Shown: positions 7,306 through 16,244, counted from the first letter of the stretch. The stretch: DNA of 64,000 nucleotides from Phycisphaerae bacterium (GCA_018003015.1 JAGNEZ010000007.1:102695-166694); one strand, 5' to 3'. Made by a program: numbers and translations. The notes: generated from the sequence alone by a model not told the origin.

Positions 7306-9036
7306 TCAATGCTTGAAATGGCGTGTGCCCGTGATGATCATGGCCACACCCGCGGTGTCGCAGAGGGCGACGGTCTCGGCATCCCGGTTGCTCCCGCCGG
7401 GGTGGATGATGGCCGTGATGCCGGCGTCAATCAACTTCTGCGGGCCGTCGGGCACGGGGAAGAACGCATCCCCGGCCGCCACCGCACCCTTGAGCTTATC
7501 GCCGTGGCCGTTCTCGCGGGAGAGCTGAACCGCCAAGTCACAGCTCTTCACGCGGGACATTTGCCCGGCACCGTTGCCCAGGAGCATGCCGTCCTGGCAG
7601 ATGGTGATGGCATTGCTCTTGGTGTGCTTGCAGACCAGCCAGGCGAATTGCAGGTCTGCCATTTCGGATTCCGTCGGCTTGCGCTTGGTGACGATCTTCC
7701 ACTGGTCTTCGTTGAGGCCAAGCAGGTCACGGGTCTGAACGAGCATGCCGCCGACGATCTTCTTGTAGTCGAGCTCATTCGGATCGGGCGGTCCGTCCAT
7801 CGGCCCGACCGACAGCAGCCGGCACTCCTTGCCCCATTTGCGTTTTTCGGTCGGGGTGGTGATCAACTCCAAGGCATCATCGTCGAAGCTGGGGGCAATC
7901 CAGACATCGAGCTTGAAGAATGCCGCCCCGGCCGCCTTGCCCCACTTGCCGAAGGAGTTCATGACCGTGTCGGCAATCTGGTGGGTGACCGGGTAGTTCA
8001 TGCACAGCACCCCACCGGCCGCGGCGATGGGGTCGCCCAGGTAAGCGCGGCGATAGGTCTCGACAGGGTCGTCGCCGATGGCACAACCGCAAGCGTTTGT
8101 GTGCTTGATGAAAGCTACTGCATGCCGCCCTGGTGTGGGACCGGCATCTTGCGGAGCTGACCGGCAGGATGCCGGTTTCACACGGAGATTCGCCCGGCTC
8201 AGCTCCTTCACCAGAGACAAGGCCGAGTCGCCATCGACGTAGTTGTTGAAGGACATGCTTCCGCCGCTTCGACACGGACTCGGGAAGGGAGGCTGGGGCT
8301 GCGTATAGAGCGTATTGCATTCGGATGTCGTGCGGTCGTCAAAACGGAATGGCCGTGCCGCTTGATCAGGATTCTCTCCATAGCGGAGTACCGCTGGGGA
8401 AACGAGGGCTTGCATGCGGAAGCTGGGCAGCTTCTCATACCTTCCGTCGCCTAAGTACTGGGAAATGAGCGCGTCGTAGGATGCCGTGAGCCTGTAAACC
8501 CAGCTGGCGAACTGCTGACTGTGCACGTCGGCGATGGCTCCACGGGTTCTGAGGGCCTGAAGTGCCACCTCTTGGGCGAGAGGGGTTGGCAGCACCACTA
8601 CATGCCGATGGTTTTTCGCTGCCGCGCGGAGCATGCAGGGACCGCCAATGTCGATCATTTCGATAGCCTGCTCGAAGGTGCAGTTCGGGTCGGCGATGGT
8701 CTTCTCGAAGGGGTAGAGGTTGACCACCACCATGTCAATCGGCTTGATGCCGTGCTTCTCGAGCGTCTTCAGGTGCTCGGGGTTGTCGCGGTCGGCGAGG
8801 ATTGCGGCGTGGATCATGGGGTGGAGGGTCTTGACCCGGCCGTCAAGCATTTCGGGAAAGCCGGTGACCTCCTCGACCATGGTGACGGGGATGCCGGCCG
8901 CCTTGAGGTGCTTGGCGGTGCCGCCGGTACTGATGATCTCGATGCCGAACTCGTCGACCAGGGCTCGGGCGAAATCGGCGATGCCGGTTTTGTCATAGAC
9001 GGCGATGATGGCACGTTTGATTTGGATGTCACTCAT
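7306..9036 (-). CDS. purH: Bifunctional IMP cyclohydrolase / AICAR formyltransferase
   Basis: PurH carries out the last two steps of IMP synthesis: formyl transfer to AICAR and ring closure. The MGS-like cyclohydrolase domain starts at residue 5 (RAIIAVYDKTGIADFAR, STGGTAKHLK, TGFPEMLDGRVKTLHP). The transformylase domain holds MSFNNYVDGDSAL, FIKHTNACG and the C-terminal FFPVPDGPQKLIDAG and HPGGSNRDAE motifs. At 576 residues it is longer than the usual 510-530. The excess is in two places: about residues 230-258, a Pro/Ser/Thr-rich stretch, and about residues 279-303, which includes an in-frame palindromic DNA element. Both lie between conserved motifs and the frame stays open, so the enzyme is probably functional. 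Confidence 0.93.
   Translation of the reverse strand: MSDIQIKRAIIAVYDKTGIADFARALVDEFGIEIISTGGTAKHLKAAGIPVTMVEEVTGFPEMLDGRVKTLHPMIHAAILADRDNPEHLKTLEKHGIKPIDMVVVNLYPFEKTIADPNCTFEQAIEMIDIGGPCMLRAAAKNHRHVVVLPTPLAQEVALQALRTRGAIADVHSQQFASWVYRLTASYDALISQYLGDGRYEKLPSFRMQALVSPAVLRYGENPDQAARPFRFDDRTTSECNTLYTQPQPPFPSPCRSGGSMSFNNYVDGDSALSLVKELSRANLRVKPASCRSAPQDAGPTPGRHAVAFIKHTNACGCAIGDDPVETYRRAYLGDPIAAAGGVLCMNYPVTHQIADTVMNSFGKWGKAAGAAFFKLDVWIAPSFDDDALELITTPTEKRKWGKECRLLSVGPMDGPPDPNELDYKKIVGGMLVQTRDLLGLNEDQWKIVTKRKPTESEMADLQFAWLVCKHTKSNAITICQDGMLLGNGAGQMSRVKSCDLAVQLSRENGHGDKLKGAVAAGDAFFPVPDGPQKLIDAGITAIIHPGGSNRDAETVALCDTAGVAMIITGTRHFKH
8133..8183 (-). repeat. Palindromic element inserted in frame in purH
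   Basis: A 51-bp inverted repeat with arms 8133-8154 and 8161-8183 around a 6-nt loop. The arms share GTGTG, then ACCGGCATC and TTGC/CTGC, with few mismatches. It is exactly 17 codons long and is read as Pro/Ala/Ser/Arg-rich peptide inside PurH, between the conserved LVKEL and FIKHTNACG motifs, where ordinary PurH proteins have no such residues. It resembles the small palindromic repeats that invade genes in some bacteria. A half-like copy lies at 37135-37161. Confidence 0.6.
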
Positions 9037-9242
9037 GGGCGAGCATCATAGCCCAACGCAAGTCGTGGAACAAAGGCTGACCGGAGAGGGAGGAATGGAG
9101 AATCGAGCATGGACATGGACGGTGGGCAGCTGCTTCCGTCCGGGTCGCGTGTGCGAAATCCTGGTGTTGTTTTGCGACAGAGAGAGGTCGCATGCACAGC
9201 ATTCCTGCCGGCGACAAGCGAAGAGCCACGAGGCGTTGAGGG

Positions 9243-10805
9243 CTACTTGCGGAGTCGGCGCTCAGAGCGAAGCGGATCGAGGAGGAGTATCTGATCGGAC
9301 GTCCTGCCTGGGACGGTTGCGGCCTTGGCTTCCTCGCCGCTCTCGGCCGGTGCACTGGCGGCATCATTGGCCGTGACCACCGGCAAGGCAGCGGGCTCAT
9401 CCTTGGGAGGCGTTGCGGAGTGATCAGGCTTCTTCTCGCGGACCATCACCCGGCCGGCGGGAGCTCGGAACGCCGCCAGGGTCAGGGGTTGGGTTCTCAT
9501 CGGGCGAATGCAGCGAACCTCGCCGTGGGCGTTGGTCAGCAGGACAGCATCGTTGTAGGGGTTGGGCAGGCCCTCGGTCGCGGTGACAGAATCGGCGAAC
9601 TCGCTGATCTTGCCGGAGACGGGGTTGACCAGAGCGAGCCGGCCGTTGGCGTGCAGGACCACGGTTCCCTGGGGCCACTCGGCCAGGAACTGCACCGCCT
9701 CGGGATCGATCCAACTGGTCCCAAACCTGGGCGTGGGGCGCTGGGCTATCGCGGTTGCAGGGGCGGTGGTCGGCGACTTTACGGCTGACTCGGCGTCCTC
9801 GGCCGCCGGCGGACTTGCGAGGGGCGTCTCGGCCACCCGGGCGTCGGCAACGGTCTCGGCAGATTCGGTCGCGGGAGCGCTGGTCGGTCCGGCGGCAGGT
9901 GGGGCTATGGTGCGGCGAGCAAGACCGATGCGATGCAGCCCGCTTCTGGTCGCCTGATAGACGCTCTCTCGAGTCACCACCGGGCCGCCAGCGGGTCGAT
10001 CGATCAACCGGTACTTCCAAAGGACTCCCCCGTCCGAAAGATCGAGTGCGTGGAGGTCGGCGTTTGACGTGGCGATGTACACAACTCCCCCGTCGACCGC
10101 AAGCCATCCCTGGGCCGCGCCGTCCAGCGTCCGGTAGAACAAGGTGGTCTTGTCGGAGCCCAGTGCCCCGACATTGCCCTGGATATCGGCGAGAACGACC
10201 GCGTCTGCGGCCGGGGCGTAAACCGGAGCGAGGCGGACGTGTTTGCCCAGGCCAGACTGCCACAGGAGCCTGCTCCGGTCGACGGTCAGACACCATACCC
10301 AGCCTTGCGGCCCGACCTGAAAGACCTGATCGCGGGACAGCGCCACCGGGGCCAGATTGGCGAGCGGAAGGCGGATACGAGTCATTTCGCGGCCACTGGC
10401 GGGATCGAGAACCACGGCCGCGCGTGCGAGGGTCACGACCAATCGATCGCCTGAAGCCGCGTGCCAGACCACTGGCGGATAAAGGGTATCGAGTTCCTTG
10501 GCCAGCTGAGCAGTCCAGAGATACTCTCCCGTATCCGCCCGGAAGGTCCTGACCGCCCCATCCGAGCAAGTGGCACAGACGTAGCCCTCGATCAGTTGGT
10601 AGGAGCGGACGGAGGCGAGATGCCCCATGGGCAGTCGCACCTGCCAAGCGACGTCGGCGGCGGGTGTGGCCCCCAGGCCGGCGAGGTCATCGGCAGATCC
10701 GGCCGCATGGGCCCAACCGCCGACGGTCATCGAGGCGGCCATGACCACGACCATCCACCCCATTCCCGGCGAGACACGTCCGCACCTGCTGGTCAGCTGG
10801 CTCAT
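9243..10805 (-). CDS. Secreted PQQ-type beta-propeller protein
   Basis: A 520-residue exported protein. A signal peptide spans residues 1-35 (MGWMVVVMAASMTVGGWAHA). Residues about 60-300 contain PQQ/quinoprotein-like blades with typical strands such as VRTFRADTGEYLWTA, VVLDPASGREM, WQSGLGKHVRLAPVYAP and LHALDLSDGGVLWKYRL. An Ala/Pro/Thr linker at about 310-360 precedes further propeller strands and a disordered Lys/Pro tail. No catalytic residues of quinoprotein dehydrogenases are visible, so a scaffold or BamB-like envelope role is as likely as an enzyme. It is followed 206 nt downstream by purH, with no sign of coupling. Confidence 0.75.
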   Translation of the reverse strand: MSQLTSRCGRVSPGMGWMVVVMAASMTVGGWAHAAGSADDLAGLGATPAADVAWQVRLPMGHLASVRSYQLIEGYVCATCSDGAVRTFRADTGEYLWTAQLAKELDTLYPPVVWHAASGDRLVVTLARAAVVLDPASGREMTRIRLPLANLAPVALSRDQVFQVGPQGWVWCLTVDRSRLLWQSGLGKHVRLAPVYAPAADAVVLADIQGNVGALGSDKTTLFYRTLDGAAQGWLAVDGGVVYIATSNADLHALDLSDGGVLWKYRLIDRPAGGPVVTRESVYQATRSGLHRIGLARRTIAPPAAGPTSAPATESAETVADARVAETPLASPPAAEDAESAVKSPTTAPATAIAQRPTPRFGTSWIDPEAVQFLAEWPQGTVVLHANGRLALVNPVSGKISEFADSVTATEGLPNPYNDAVLLTNAHGEVRCIRPMRTQPLTLAAFRAPAGRVMVREKKPDHSATPPKDEPAALPVVTANDAASAPAESGEEAKAATVPGRTSDQILLLDPLRSERRLRK

Positions 10806-11253
10806 TCAACGACTCCTCACGAGGGCTCAAAACAACCATTCAATCCGGAGGCTGCTCGGCGGTCAAGGGCAGGGATCGAAAACCGTTGGAGCGTCTCCGT
10901 CAGACGGAGCGGCGCCTGCCCCTGGATCGACCGTGAGGCCGCGAGGAGTTGCCCCAGCCGGGCATCATCCGGGCCTTCGGGGCGGCGGGGTCTCCCCGGC
11001 CAGCCGGTGAGCTCCTTGGGGACCGGGAGTGGATCCCAGGAGGAGGATTCGCGGTCCCGGGAAATCTTTCCTTTCCGGGGGCTTGCAAAGCAGCGTCCGG
11101 CCAGTTACTCTTTGACCGGACGCGTTGGTGGGACTGTAGTTACGCCGCGCCCGCCCGCGCGGGGGCCGCTAGGGCTGCAGAACGGTCCCTCCATCCGAGG
11201 CCCTCTGTTGTAAGGCAGGGCACAAAGTCGAGTCAGTTAGCAGGAGCCCGCAG
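10806..11253. other. Intergenic region, divergent genes, candidate promoter
   Basis: This 448-bp region lies between two divergently transcribed genes. No convincing gene is seen. It holds an 8-bp perfect inverted repeat, GCGTCCGG at 11093-11100 and CCGGACGC at 11116-11123, overlapping the start of a candidate rightward promoter (11113-11140), which makes the repeat a possible operator. Confidence 0.5.
11113..11140 (+). promoter_or_regulatory. Candidate sigma-70 promoter of the mre-region operon
   Basis: TTGACC (11113-11118), a 16-nt spacer and TGTAGT (11135-11140) lie about 115 nt before the GTG of the coiled-coil gene. It is a reasonable but not perfect match to the sigma-70 consensus. The left hexamer overlaps one arm of an inverted repeat. 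Confidence 0.35.
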
Positions 11254-12138
11254 GTGACGACCATAACCAAGATCTTCGTCATCCTGGTCTGTTTGTTCGC
11301 CTTCATCTTCACGCCCTTGGCGGTGTCCTTTGCCGCCCGGTCGAACAACTGGCGGAAACTCACCGAGGATTACGCTTCCGCGTTGGAGGTCGCCAACGCC
11401 CATGAGCGCAGCGCTCTGGCCATCGCCGCTTCCGAAATTGAGCGCTACAAGGCGATGTGGAAGAAGGAGAACGACCAGTATCAGGCGCTCCAGAGCCAGT
11501 ACAGTCAGCTGGTGAAGGAGAAGGGCGACCTGACGCTCAAGCACGACGACCTGGCTCGCAGTCGGGCCGCCTGGGAGACTTCGGCGGGCCTGCTGGCCGC
11601 CGAGATGGCGGTCAAGAGCAAGCACAACGAGGAGCTGGGCAAGGCCAAGGAAGATGCTCTCGCCCGGGAGCGGGAGTTGCGGGTGCGCAATCTGGAGTTG
11701 AGCGACCGGGTGAAAGAGCTGAGCGCCCAACAGGTGGTTCTCACCCAGCAGCTCAACCAGAAGATCCAGGAGATCACCGCCTACCGGGACGAGAACAAGC
11801 GGCTTCGTGAAGGCTCCATCCTGAGTGCGGCTTCTCCGGCGGCAGCCTCTCCCACCCCGACGGCTCAGTCGACGCACGCGGCTCGGACCAGCCCGATCCT
11901 GGGCAAGGTTCGAGCGATCCGCGGCACGCTGGCGACCATCGACGTGGGCAGTTCTTCCGGCGTTCAAGCCGGGATGAGGATGGTCGTGCTGCGTAACGGG
12001 GACTGGGTCTGCGATCTGGAGATCACCTCGCAGGTGCTGCCGACCGAGGCGGTCGGTGAGATCCGGCTTCAGGCCGAGAACAAGCAGATTCGGGAGGGTG
12101 ATGTCGTCGAGGACGCGGAGAGCTTTTCCCGGTCGTAG
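11254..12138 (+). CDS. Membrane-anchored coiled-coil protein upstream of mreB
   Basis: A 294-residue protein not assigned to a named family. Residues 5-28 form a hydrophobic signal anchor (IFVILVCLFAFIFTPLAVSF). Residues about 30-190 are heptad-rich and strongly coiled coil. A Ser/Pro/Ala linker follows, and the last 80 residues form a small beta-rich domain with GTLATIDVGSSSGVQAGMRM, which recalls the C-terminal beta domains of MreC-like and flagellar proteins. The start is GTG, set by AGGAG at 11242-11246, 7 nt upstream. It heads a run with a tiny membrane protein, mreB and mreC, so a role in organising the elongation machinery at the membrane is a reasonable guess from position and architecture. 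Confidence 0.7.
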   Translation: MTTITKIFVILVCLFAFIFTPLAVSFAARSNNWRKLTEDYASALEVANAHERSALAIAASEIERYKAMWKKENDQYQALQSQYSQLVKEKGDLTLKHDDLARSRAAWETSAGLLAAEMAVKSKHNEELGKAKEDALARERELRVRNLELSDRVKELSAQQVVLTQQLNQKIQEITAYRDENKRLREGSILSAASPAAASPTPTAQSTHAARTSPILGKVRAIRGTLATIDVGSSSGVQAGMRMVVLRNGDWVCDLEITSQVLPTEAVGEIRLQAENKQIREGDVVEDAESFSRS

Positions 12139-12171
12139 GATCCGGTTCGAGTAGCCAGGGCATACACAGCC

Positions 12172-12177
12172 AAGGAG
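12172..12177 (+). promoter_or_regulatory. Ribosome binding site deciding a TTG start
   Basis: AAGGAG lies 1 nt before an ATG (12179) but 7 nt before an in-frame TTG (12185). Normal spacing therefore favours TTG as the start of the small membrane protein. Confidence 0.5.
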
Positions 12178-12184
12178 AATGACG

Positions 12185-12346
12185 TTGGCCCCCATCGCCT
12201 CCAACCGCCGAAATGTTGTCCCTGCGGATGACCTCTACCTGATCCTGTTGATCACCGCGACGGTTATCCTGCTGATCGGCATCGTCTTCATGGCCGTCCG
12301 CTCCTATCAGTACTTTGAGTCCCTCTGGCCGGTCGGCGGCGTTTGA
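12185..12346 (+). CDS. 53-residue membrane protein between coiled-coil gene and mreB
   Basis: A small single-pass membrane protein. The first 17 residues are polar, residues about 18-40 form one transmembrane helix (LYLILLITATVILLIGIVFM), and a short tail ends in WPVGGV. The start is TTG 12185 by Shine-Dalgarno spacing; ATG 12179 would add two residues. It begins 46 nt after the coiled-coil gene and ends about 150 nt before mreB on the same strand, so it probably belongs to that operon. Function unknown; a small partner of the coiled-coil protein or of the Mre complex is a position-based guess. Confidence 0.6.
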   Translation: MAPIASNRRNVVPADDLYLILLITATVILLIGIVFMAVRSYQYFESLWPVGGV

Positions 12347-12494
12347 CATCTCGCCATCGACCCGCACCCGTGGTACAATCCATGCCGGTTCGGCCGCTGG
12401 CGCGGTGCCGGATCGAACGGAAGGGAACGGGGCTCGGCGCGCGCGACGGAAGCCTGGCTGTTAAGCTTCGGCAGGAAGACGGAAGGGTAGCCTC

Positions 12495-13544
12495 GTGTTT
12501 AACTCACTGCTCGGTCTCTTCAGCGTGGACATGGGTATTGACCTAGGCACGTGCAACACGCTGGTCTGCGTCCGAGGCCAGGGCATTGTGCTCAACGAGC
12601 CCTCGGTGGTCGCGGTCAAGAAGGGAACGAATCGGGTTCTCAAGAACGGCAATGCGGTGGGTCTGGTAGCCAAGGAGATGATTGGGAAGACTCCGGGCAC
12701 GATCACGGCGATCCGGCCCTTGCAGGACGGAGTCATTGCCGACTTCGACATTACCGAGGCGATGCTGGGCTACTTCATCCGCAAGGTTCACGGCCGGCGT
12801 TCGTTCGTGATGCCGCGGGTGGTGATTGCGGTTCCATCGGGAATCACGGCGGTGGAGAAGCGAGCCGTTTACAACTCGGCCGAGCGGGCGGGCGCCCGTC
12901 GGGTCTACCTGGTGCCCGAACCCATGGCGGCGGCCATTGGCGCGGGGCTTCCGGTGGCCGAGCCGCGGGCGTCGATGATTGTCGATATCGGCGGTGGGAC
13001 GACCGAGGTAGCGATCCTGTCGCTGGCGGACATCAGCACCTGCGAATCGATCCGGGTAGCCGGCGACGACATGGACGAGGCGATCATCAACTACATGCGG
13101 CGGACGTACAACCTGGCGATCGGCCCGCAGACGTCAGAGCGGATCAAGCTGGAGATCGGCTCGGTGGCCGAGCTGGAGAAGGAACTGACCATGCAGGTCA
13201 GCGGTCGCGACCTGATCAGCGGGTTGCCTCGGGAGACGACGATCACCAGCGAGGAGGTCCGTGAAGCCCTCAAGGAGCCGATCGGGCTGATCGTCGAGGC
13301 GGTTGTTCGGACGCTGGAGAAGGCCGAGCCGGAGTTGGCTGCCGACCTGATCACGGACGGCATCTGCCTGGCGGGTGGCGGCTCGCTGATTCGCGGTCTG
13401 GACTCGGTGCTCAATCAGACGACAGGCCTCAAGGTTCGCCTGGCGGAGGATCCTCTCGCCTGCGTGGCCCGGGGCACGAGTGTTTTCCTCGAGAATCTGA
13501 ACGAATGGAAAGACACCATGGAGTCGACCGAGAACGACGTGTAG
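12495..13544 (+). CDS. mreB: Rod shape-determining protein MreB
   Basis: The bacterial actin homologue that polymerises under the membrane and directs lateral wall synthesis. All actin-fold signatures are present: phosphate-1 loop DMGIDLGTCNTLV near residue 12, connect-1, the phosphate-2 loop MIVDIGGGTTEVAILSL around residue 165, and the adenosine motif GICLAGGGSLIRGLD near residue 300. At 349 residues it has normal length. The start is GTG with GGAAGGG 7 nt upstream. mreC follows 93 nt after the stop. MreB is absent from many planctomycetes, so its presence fits Phycisphaerae-like relatives (inference). Confidence 0.95.
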   Translation: MFNSLLGLFSVDMGIDLGTCNTLVCVRGQGIVLNEPSVVAVKKGTNRVLKNGNAVGLVAKEMIGKTPGTITAIRPLQDGVIADFDITEAMLGYFIRKVHGRRSFVMPRVVIAVPSGITAVEKRAVYNSAERAGARRVYLVPEPMAAAIGAGLPVAEPRASMIVDIGGGTTEVAILSLADISTCESIRVAGDDMDEAIINYMRRTYNLAIGPQTSERIKLEIGSVAELEKELTMQVSGRDLISGLPRETTITSEEVREALKEPIGLIVEAVVRTLEKAEPELAADLITDGICLAGGGSLIRGLDSVLNQTTGLKVRLAEDPLACVARGTSVFLENLNEWKDTMESTENDV

Positions 13545-13637
13545 GTTGGACAGAAGCGGCCAGGGGTGCCCAGCGAGGGATGAGTTCGTTGTGGGACGCC
13601 TTGGTGAGGCGTGGTTTTTCCAGAGCGAGCATTTCAC

Positions 13638-14603
13638 GTGCAGTACAGGCGGTTGAGGACACCTTCGAAGCCGACGATCTTCATGCTGCTGATGCTTCTC
13701 TCGGGTGTCAGTGTGTTTCTGCCCGCCGACGTTTTCGGGCCGGCGAGGGTTCTAACGCAGCTGGTCGCGGTTCCGCAATGGGCGGCGCAGCGGGCGACGC
13801 AGCATGTGGCCGAGCCCATCCAGGCCCTGGCCGCCAAACCGATGGCCGCGGAGGAACTGGTTCGTCTGCAGCGTCAGGATTTGGCGCTGGAGAACGAGAA
13901 CGCGGTTCTGCGACAGCAGGTCTACGAGCTGCGGCTCACCGTTCAGGAGCTGACCGTGCTCCGCAAGCAGAGCCTGCAGCGTGAGGGTATCATTTTGCCC
14001 GCGCCGGTCGTAGCCCTGGATGCGGCTCCGGGGCGGGACTCGATGGTGCTGGGCAAAGGCAAGGTTCAGGGTGCCAAGCGAGAGGACTGGGTGGCCTCGC
14101 GGCTGCTCGTCCAGGTGGGGCAGCAGGATGGCGTGCAGGGCGAGGAGGCGGTGCTGGCCCGGGAGACGCTGATTGGCCGGATCGAGGAGACGAGTCCGCT
14201 GACCTCGCGGGTGGTGCTGCTGAGCGACCCGTACACCAACCGGGCCATGAAAGTGCGGATCATGCATTTCGACCACTCGTCGCAGCGTTACCTGCAGGTC
14301 ACTTCGGGCGGGCGGATCGCCGAGTTCGTGCTCCGCGGGGCCGGCGCGGGCAGGATGGTGGTGCCCGACATCCGCAAAGACTTCACTGACGCCGGCGTAG
14401 TGGCGGTCGGCGACCTGGTGACCTCGGATCCGCAGGACCCCAAGCTGCCCCTTGGCATGGTGATCGGGGAGATCACCGAGCTACGGCACAACAAGGACAA
14501 TCCGCTGCTGCATGATGCGATCGTGCAGCACCGTTACGATCCGAAGAACCTCAGTCAGGTCTATATCGTGGATCTCTCGCGCGGGTCGAAGGCATCGCGA
14601 TGA
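13638..14603 (+). CDS. mreC: Rod shape-determining protein MreC
   Basis: An inner-membrane protein linking MreB to the wall synthesis enzymes. An N-terminal transmembrane helix (IFMLLMLLSGVSVFLPADVF) is followed by a coiled coil at about residues 65-110 and a two-lobed beta-barrel domain with GRIEETSPLTSRVVLLSDP, the usual MreC signature, and GVVAVGDLVTSD near the end. The frame is open to a GTG at 13611, but GTG 13638 gives the typical short basic N-terminus MQYRRLRTPSKP; neither has a strong ribosome binding site. No mreD follows: the next gene, 15 nt on, is convergent. MreD must be elsewhere or missing. Confidence 0.88.
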   Translation: MQYRRLRTPSKPTIFMLLMLLSGVSVFLPADVFGPARVLTQLVAVPQWAAQRATQHVAEPIQALAAKPMAAEELVRLQRQDLALENENAVLRQQVYELRLTVQELTVLRKQSLQREGIILPAPVVALDAAPGRDSMVLGKGKVQGAKREDWVASRLLVQVGQQDGVQGEEAVLARETLIGRIEETSPLTSRVVLLSDPYTNRAMKVRIMHFDHSSQRYLQVTSGGRIAEFVLRGAGAGRMVVPDIRKDFTDAGVVAVGDLVTSDPQDPKLPLGMVIGEITELRHNKDNPLLHDAIVQHRYDPKNLSQVYIVDLSRGSKASR

Positions 14604-14618
14604 TCGAGCCGGTCCCAC

Positions 14619-15851
14619 TCACCAGACGAACCGGTCACCCGCGAGGCGTTGCCTGAGAGCGGCCATCAGGGCGTCTTCGTCCGCTTCGGTCGGGGCCTGA
14701 TAGGTGACCGAGAAGCGCAGGCAGGCCCCGGCATCGTCCCACGGAACGGTGCATATGGACCGCTCGCGGATCAGGAACTGGGACACGTCCTCGGCCGTCT
14801 TGAAGACTTGGCCGCCGTCTATACCTCTTGGTGCCTTCGTATAAAGGAAGTAGGTGCCTCCGGGCATATGGGCGTCGAAGCCGAGCTCCCGGAGCGTTGC
14901 GACGAGTTTGTTCAGCCGCCGCTCGTAGCGGGCCCGGACACGTTGCGGAATCGAGTCGTCGGCCAAGGCCGCGACGCCGGCTTTCTGGATGGCCATGAAC
15001 TGTCCGCTGTCACAGTTGTCCTTGACATCGGCAAAGGCCCGGACGATCCGTTCGTTCCCGGCCACGAAGCCCAGTCGCCAGCCGATCATATCGAAGCCCT
15101 TGCTCATCGAGTGGACCTCGACGCCGACTTCCGTTGCTCCCTGGACGGCCAGGAAGCTGAGCGGCTTGCGGCCGTAGGTGAGCATGACGTGGGCGGCATC
15201 GTTGACGACCACGAGCTGGTAACGGTGGGCGAAGTCGATGACCTTGCGGAAGAAGGTCTCGTCGGCCAGGCCGCCGGTGGGGCTGTTGGGGTAGTTGAGG
15301 ACCAGCATCTTGGCCCGGCGGAGGATATCGGCGGGAATGATGTCCAGGTCGGGCAGGAAGCTGTTTTCCGCCAGAAGCGGCAGGCTGAAAACGGCGCCGC
15401 CGTAGTAGCGGGTGTGGGTGCCGGCGATCGGGTAGCCAGGCACGGTCATCAGGGCAATGTCACCGGGATTGATGAAGACCGCGGGGAGCATGGCCAGGGC
15501 GGTCTTGCTGCCGATGCAGTGGTTGACCTCGGTGGCCGGATCGAGGGTCACGCCGAAGGCTCGTTTCATCCAGCCGGCGGCGGCGTCCTTGTACTGCTGG
15601 ATGCCGTTGTCGGCATAGCCGCGGTTTTCGAGTTTGCCGGCCTCTTCGGCCAGGACCTGGCGGACGGATGGATCGGCCATCTGGTCGTTCTCGCCGATGC
15701 CGAAATCGAGCAGGGGGCGGTTGGGGAAGTCCTTGATGGCGGCCCGCTTGGCCCGCTTGATCTTCTCGAACTTGTAGATGGCCGTGCCTTTGCCGTACTG
15801 GGCGCCGCCGATACGATCCGCGAACAAGGCCTGGAAATACGGGTCGGTCAT
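14619..15851 (-). CDS. LL-diaminopimelate aminotransferase-type enzyme
   Basis: A class I/II PLP aminotransferase most like the LL-diaminopimelate aminotransferases, which make LL-DAP directly from tetrahydrodipicolinate for lysine and peptidoglycan. Visible are LLDFGIGENDQ, the GYADNGIQQYKDA segment, MTVPGYPIAGTHTRYYGG, LNYPNSPTG with the conserved Asn, and the PLP-binding Lys in HSMSKGFDMIGWRLGF. Length 410 is typical. The start was set at ATG 15851, preceded by GAGGAG; the frame stays open upstream to 15926 without family resemblance. DapL is the usual DAP route in planctomycetes and chlamydiae, which supports this reading over a generic aspartate aminotransferase. Confidence 0.82.
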   Translation of the reverse strand: MTDPYFQALFADRIGGAQYGKGTAIYKFEKIKRAKRAAIKDFPNRPLLDFGIGENDQMADPSVRQVLAEEAGKLENRGYADNGIQQYKDAAAGWMKRAFGVTLDPATEVNHCIGSKTALAMLPAVFINPGDIALMTVPGYPIAGTHTRYYGGAVFSLPLLAENSFLPDLDIIPADILRRAKMLVLNYPNSPTGGLADETFFRKVIDFAHRYQLVVVNDAAHVMLTYGRKPLSFLAVQGATEVGVEVHSMSKGFDMIGWRLGFVAGNERIVRAFADVKDNCDSGQFMAIQKAGVAALADDSIPQRVRARYERRLNKLVATLRELGFDAHMPGGTYFLYTKAPRGIDGGQVFKTAEDVSQFLIRERSICTVPWDDAGACLRFSVTYQAPTEADEDALMAALRQRLAGDRFVW

Positions 15852-16244
15852 GATCTCCTCATTCCGATGAAACAGTAGCCCTTCCCAAGGCGAGTATGGT
15901 AACGAATTCAGCCGGCCGGTCCACACCTGGTGGACGGTGTTGTTCTTCCCCGGTGGGTGACAACCCGGGCATATCCTGCGGCGAAGAGTCTCCTCGGGGG
16001 GAGCTCGGACGACACAAGGGGGAGAGGGGCGGATCGCGATGGCGCTGTCGTCAGCGACCGGCCGATGGGTCCGCCCCCGGCGGCAGCCGATGCCGAAGCA
16101 GCCTCAGGGTGTGTCTGGTTCTCCTTCACCGCACCTCCGTCAGGTTCACCGGAGGGGGTCACGGACTGGTTGGTGGGGTCCCTTGACTTGCCGGGCGGGT
16201 GTTTCTACCTTCATCGCCCTGGATTGGCATCGAGGACACGAGAC
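15852..16244. other. Intergenic region between divergent dapL-like gene and argB
   Basis: A 393-bp spacer without a convincing gene. It carries a short hairpin near the dapL side, GTCCAC/GTGGAC around ACCTG, a CCTCCG/CGGAGG inverted repeat near 16137-16158, and the candidate argB promoter. No riboswitch or attenuator was recognised. Confidence 0.4.
16183..16211 (+). promoter_or_regulatory. Candidate argB promoter
   Basis: TTGACT (16183-16188), a 17-nt spacer and TACCTT (16206-16211) lie about 34 nt before the argB ATG. The left hexamer is nearly perfect, the right one weak. Confidence 0.4.
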
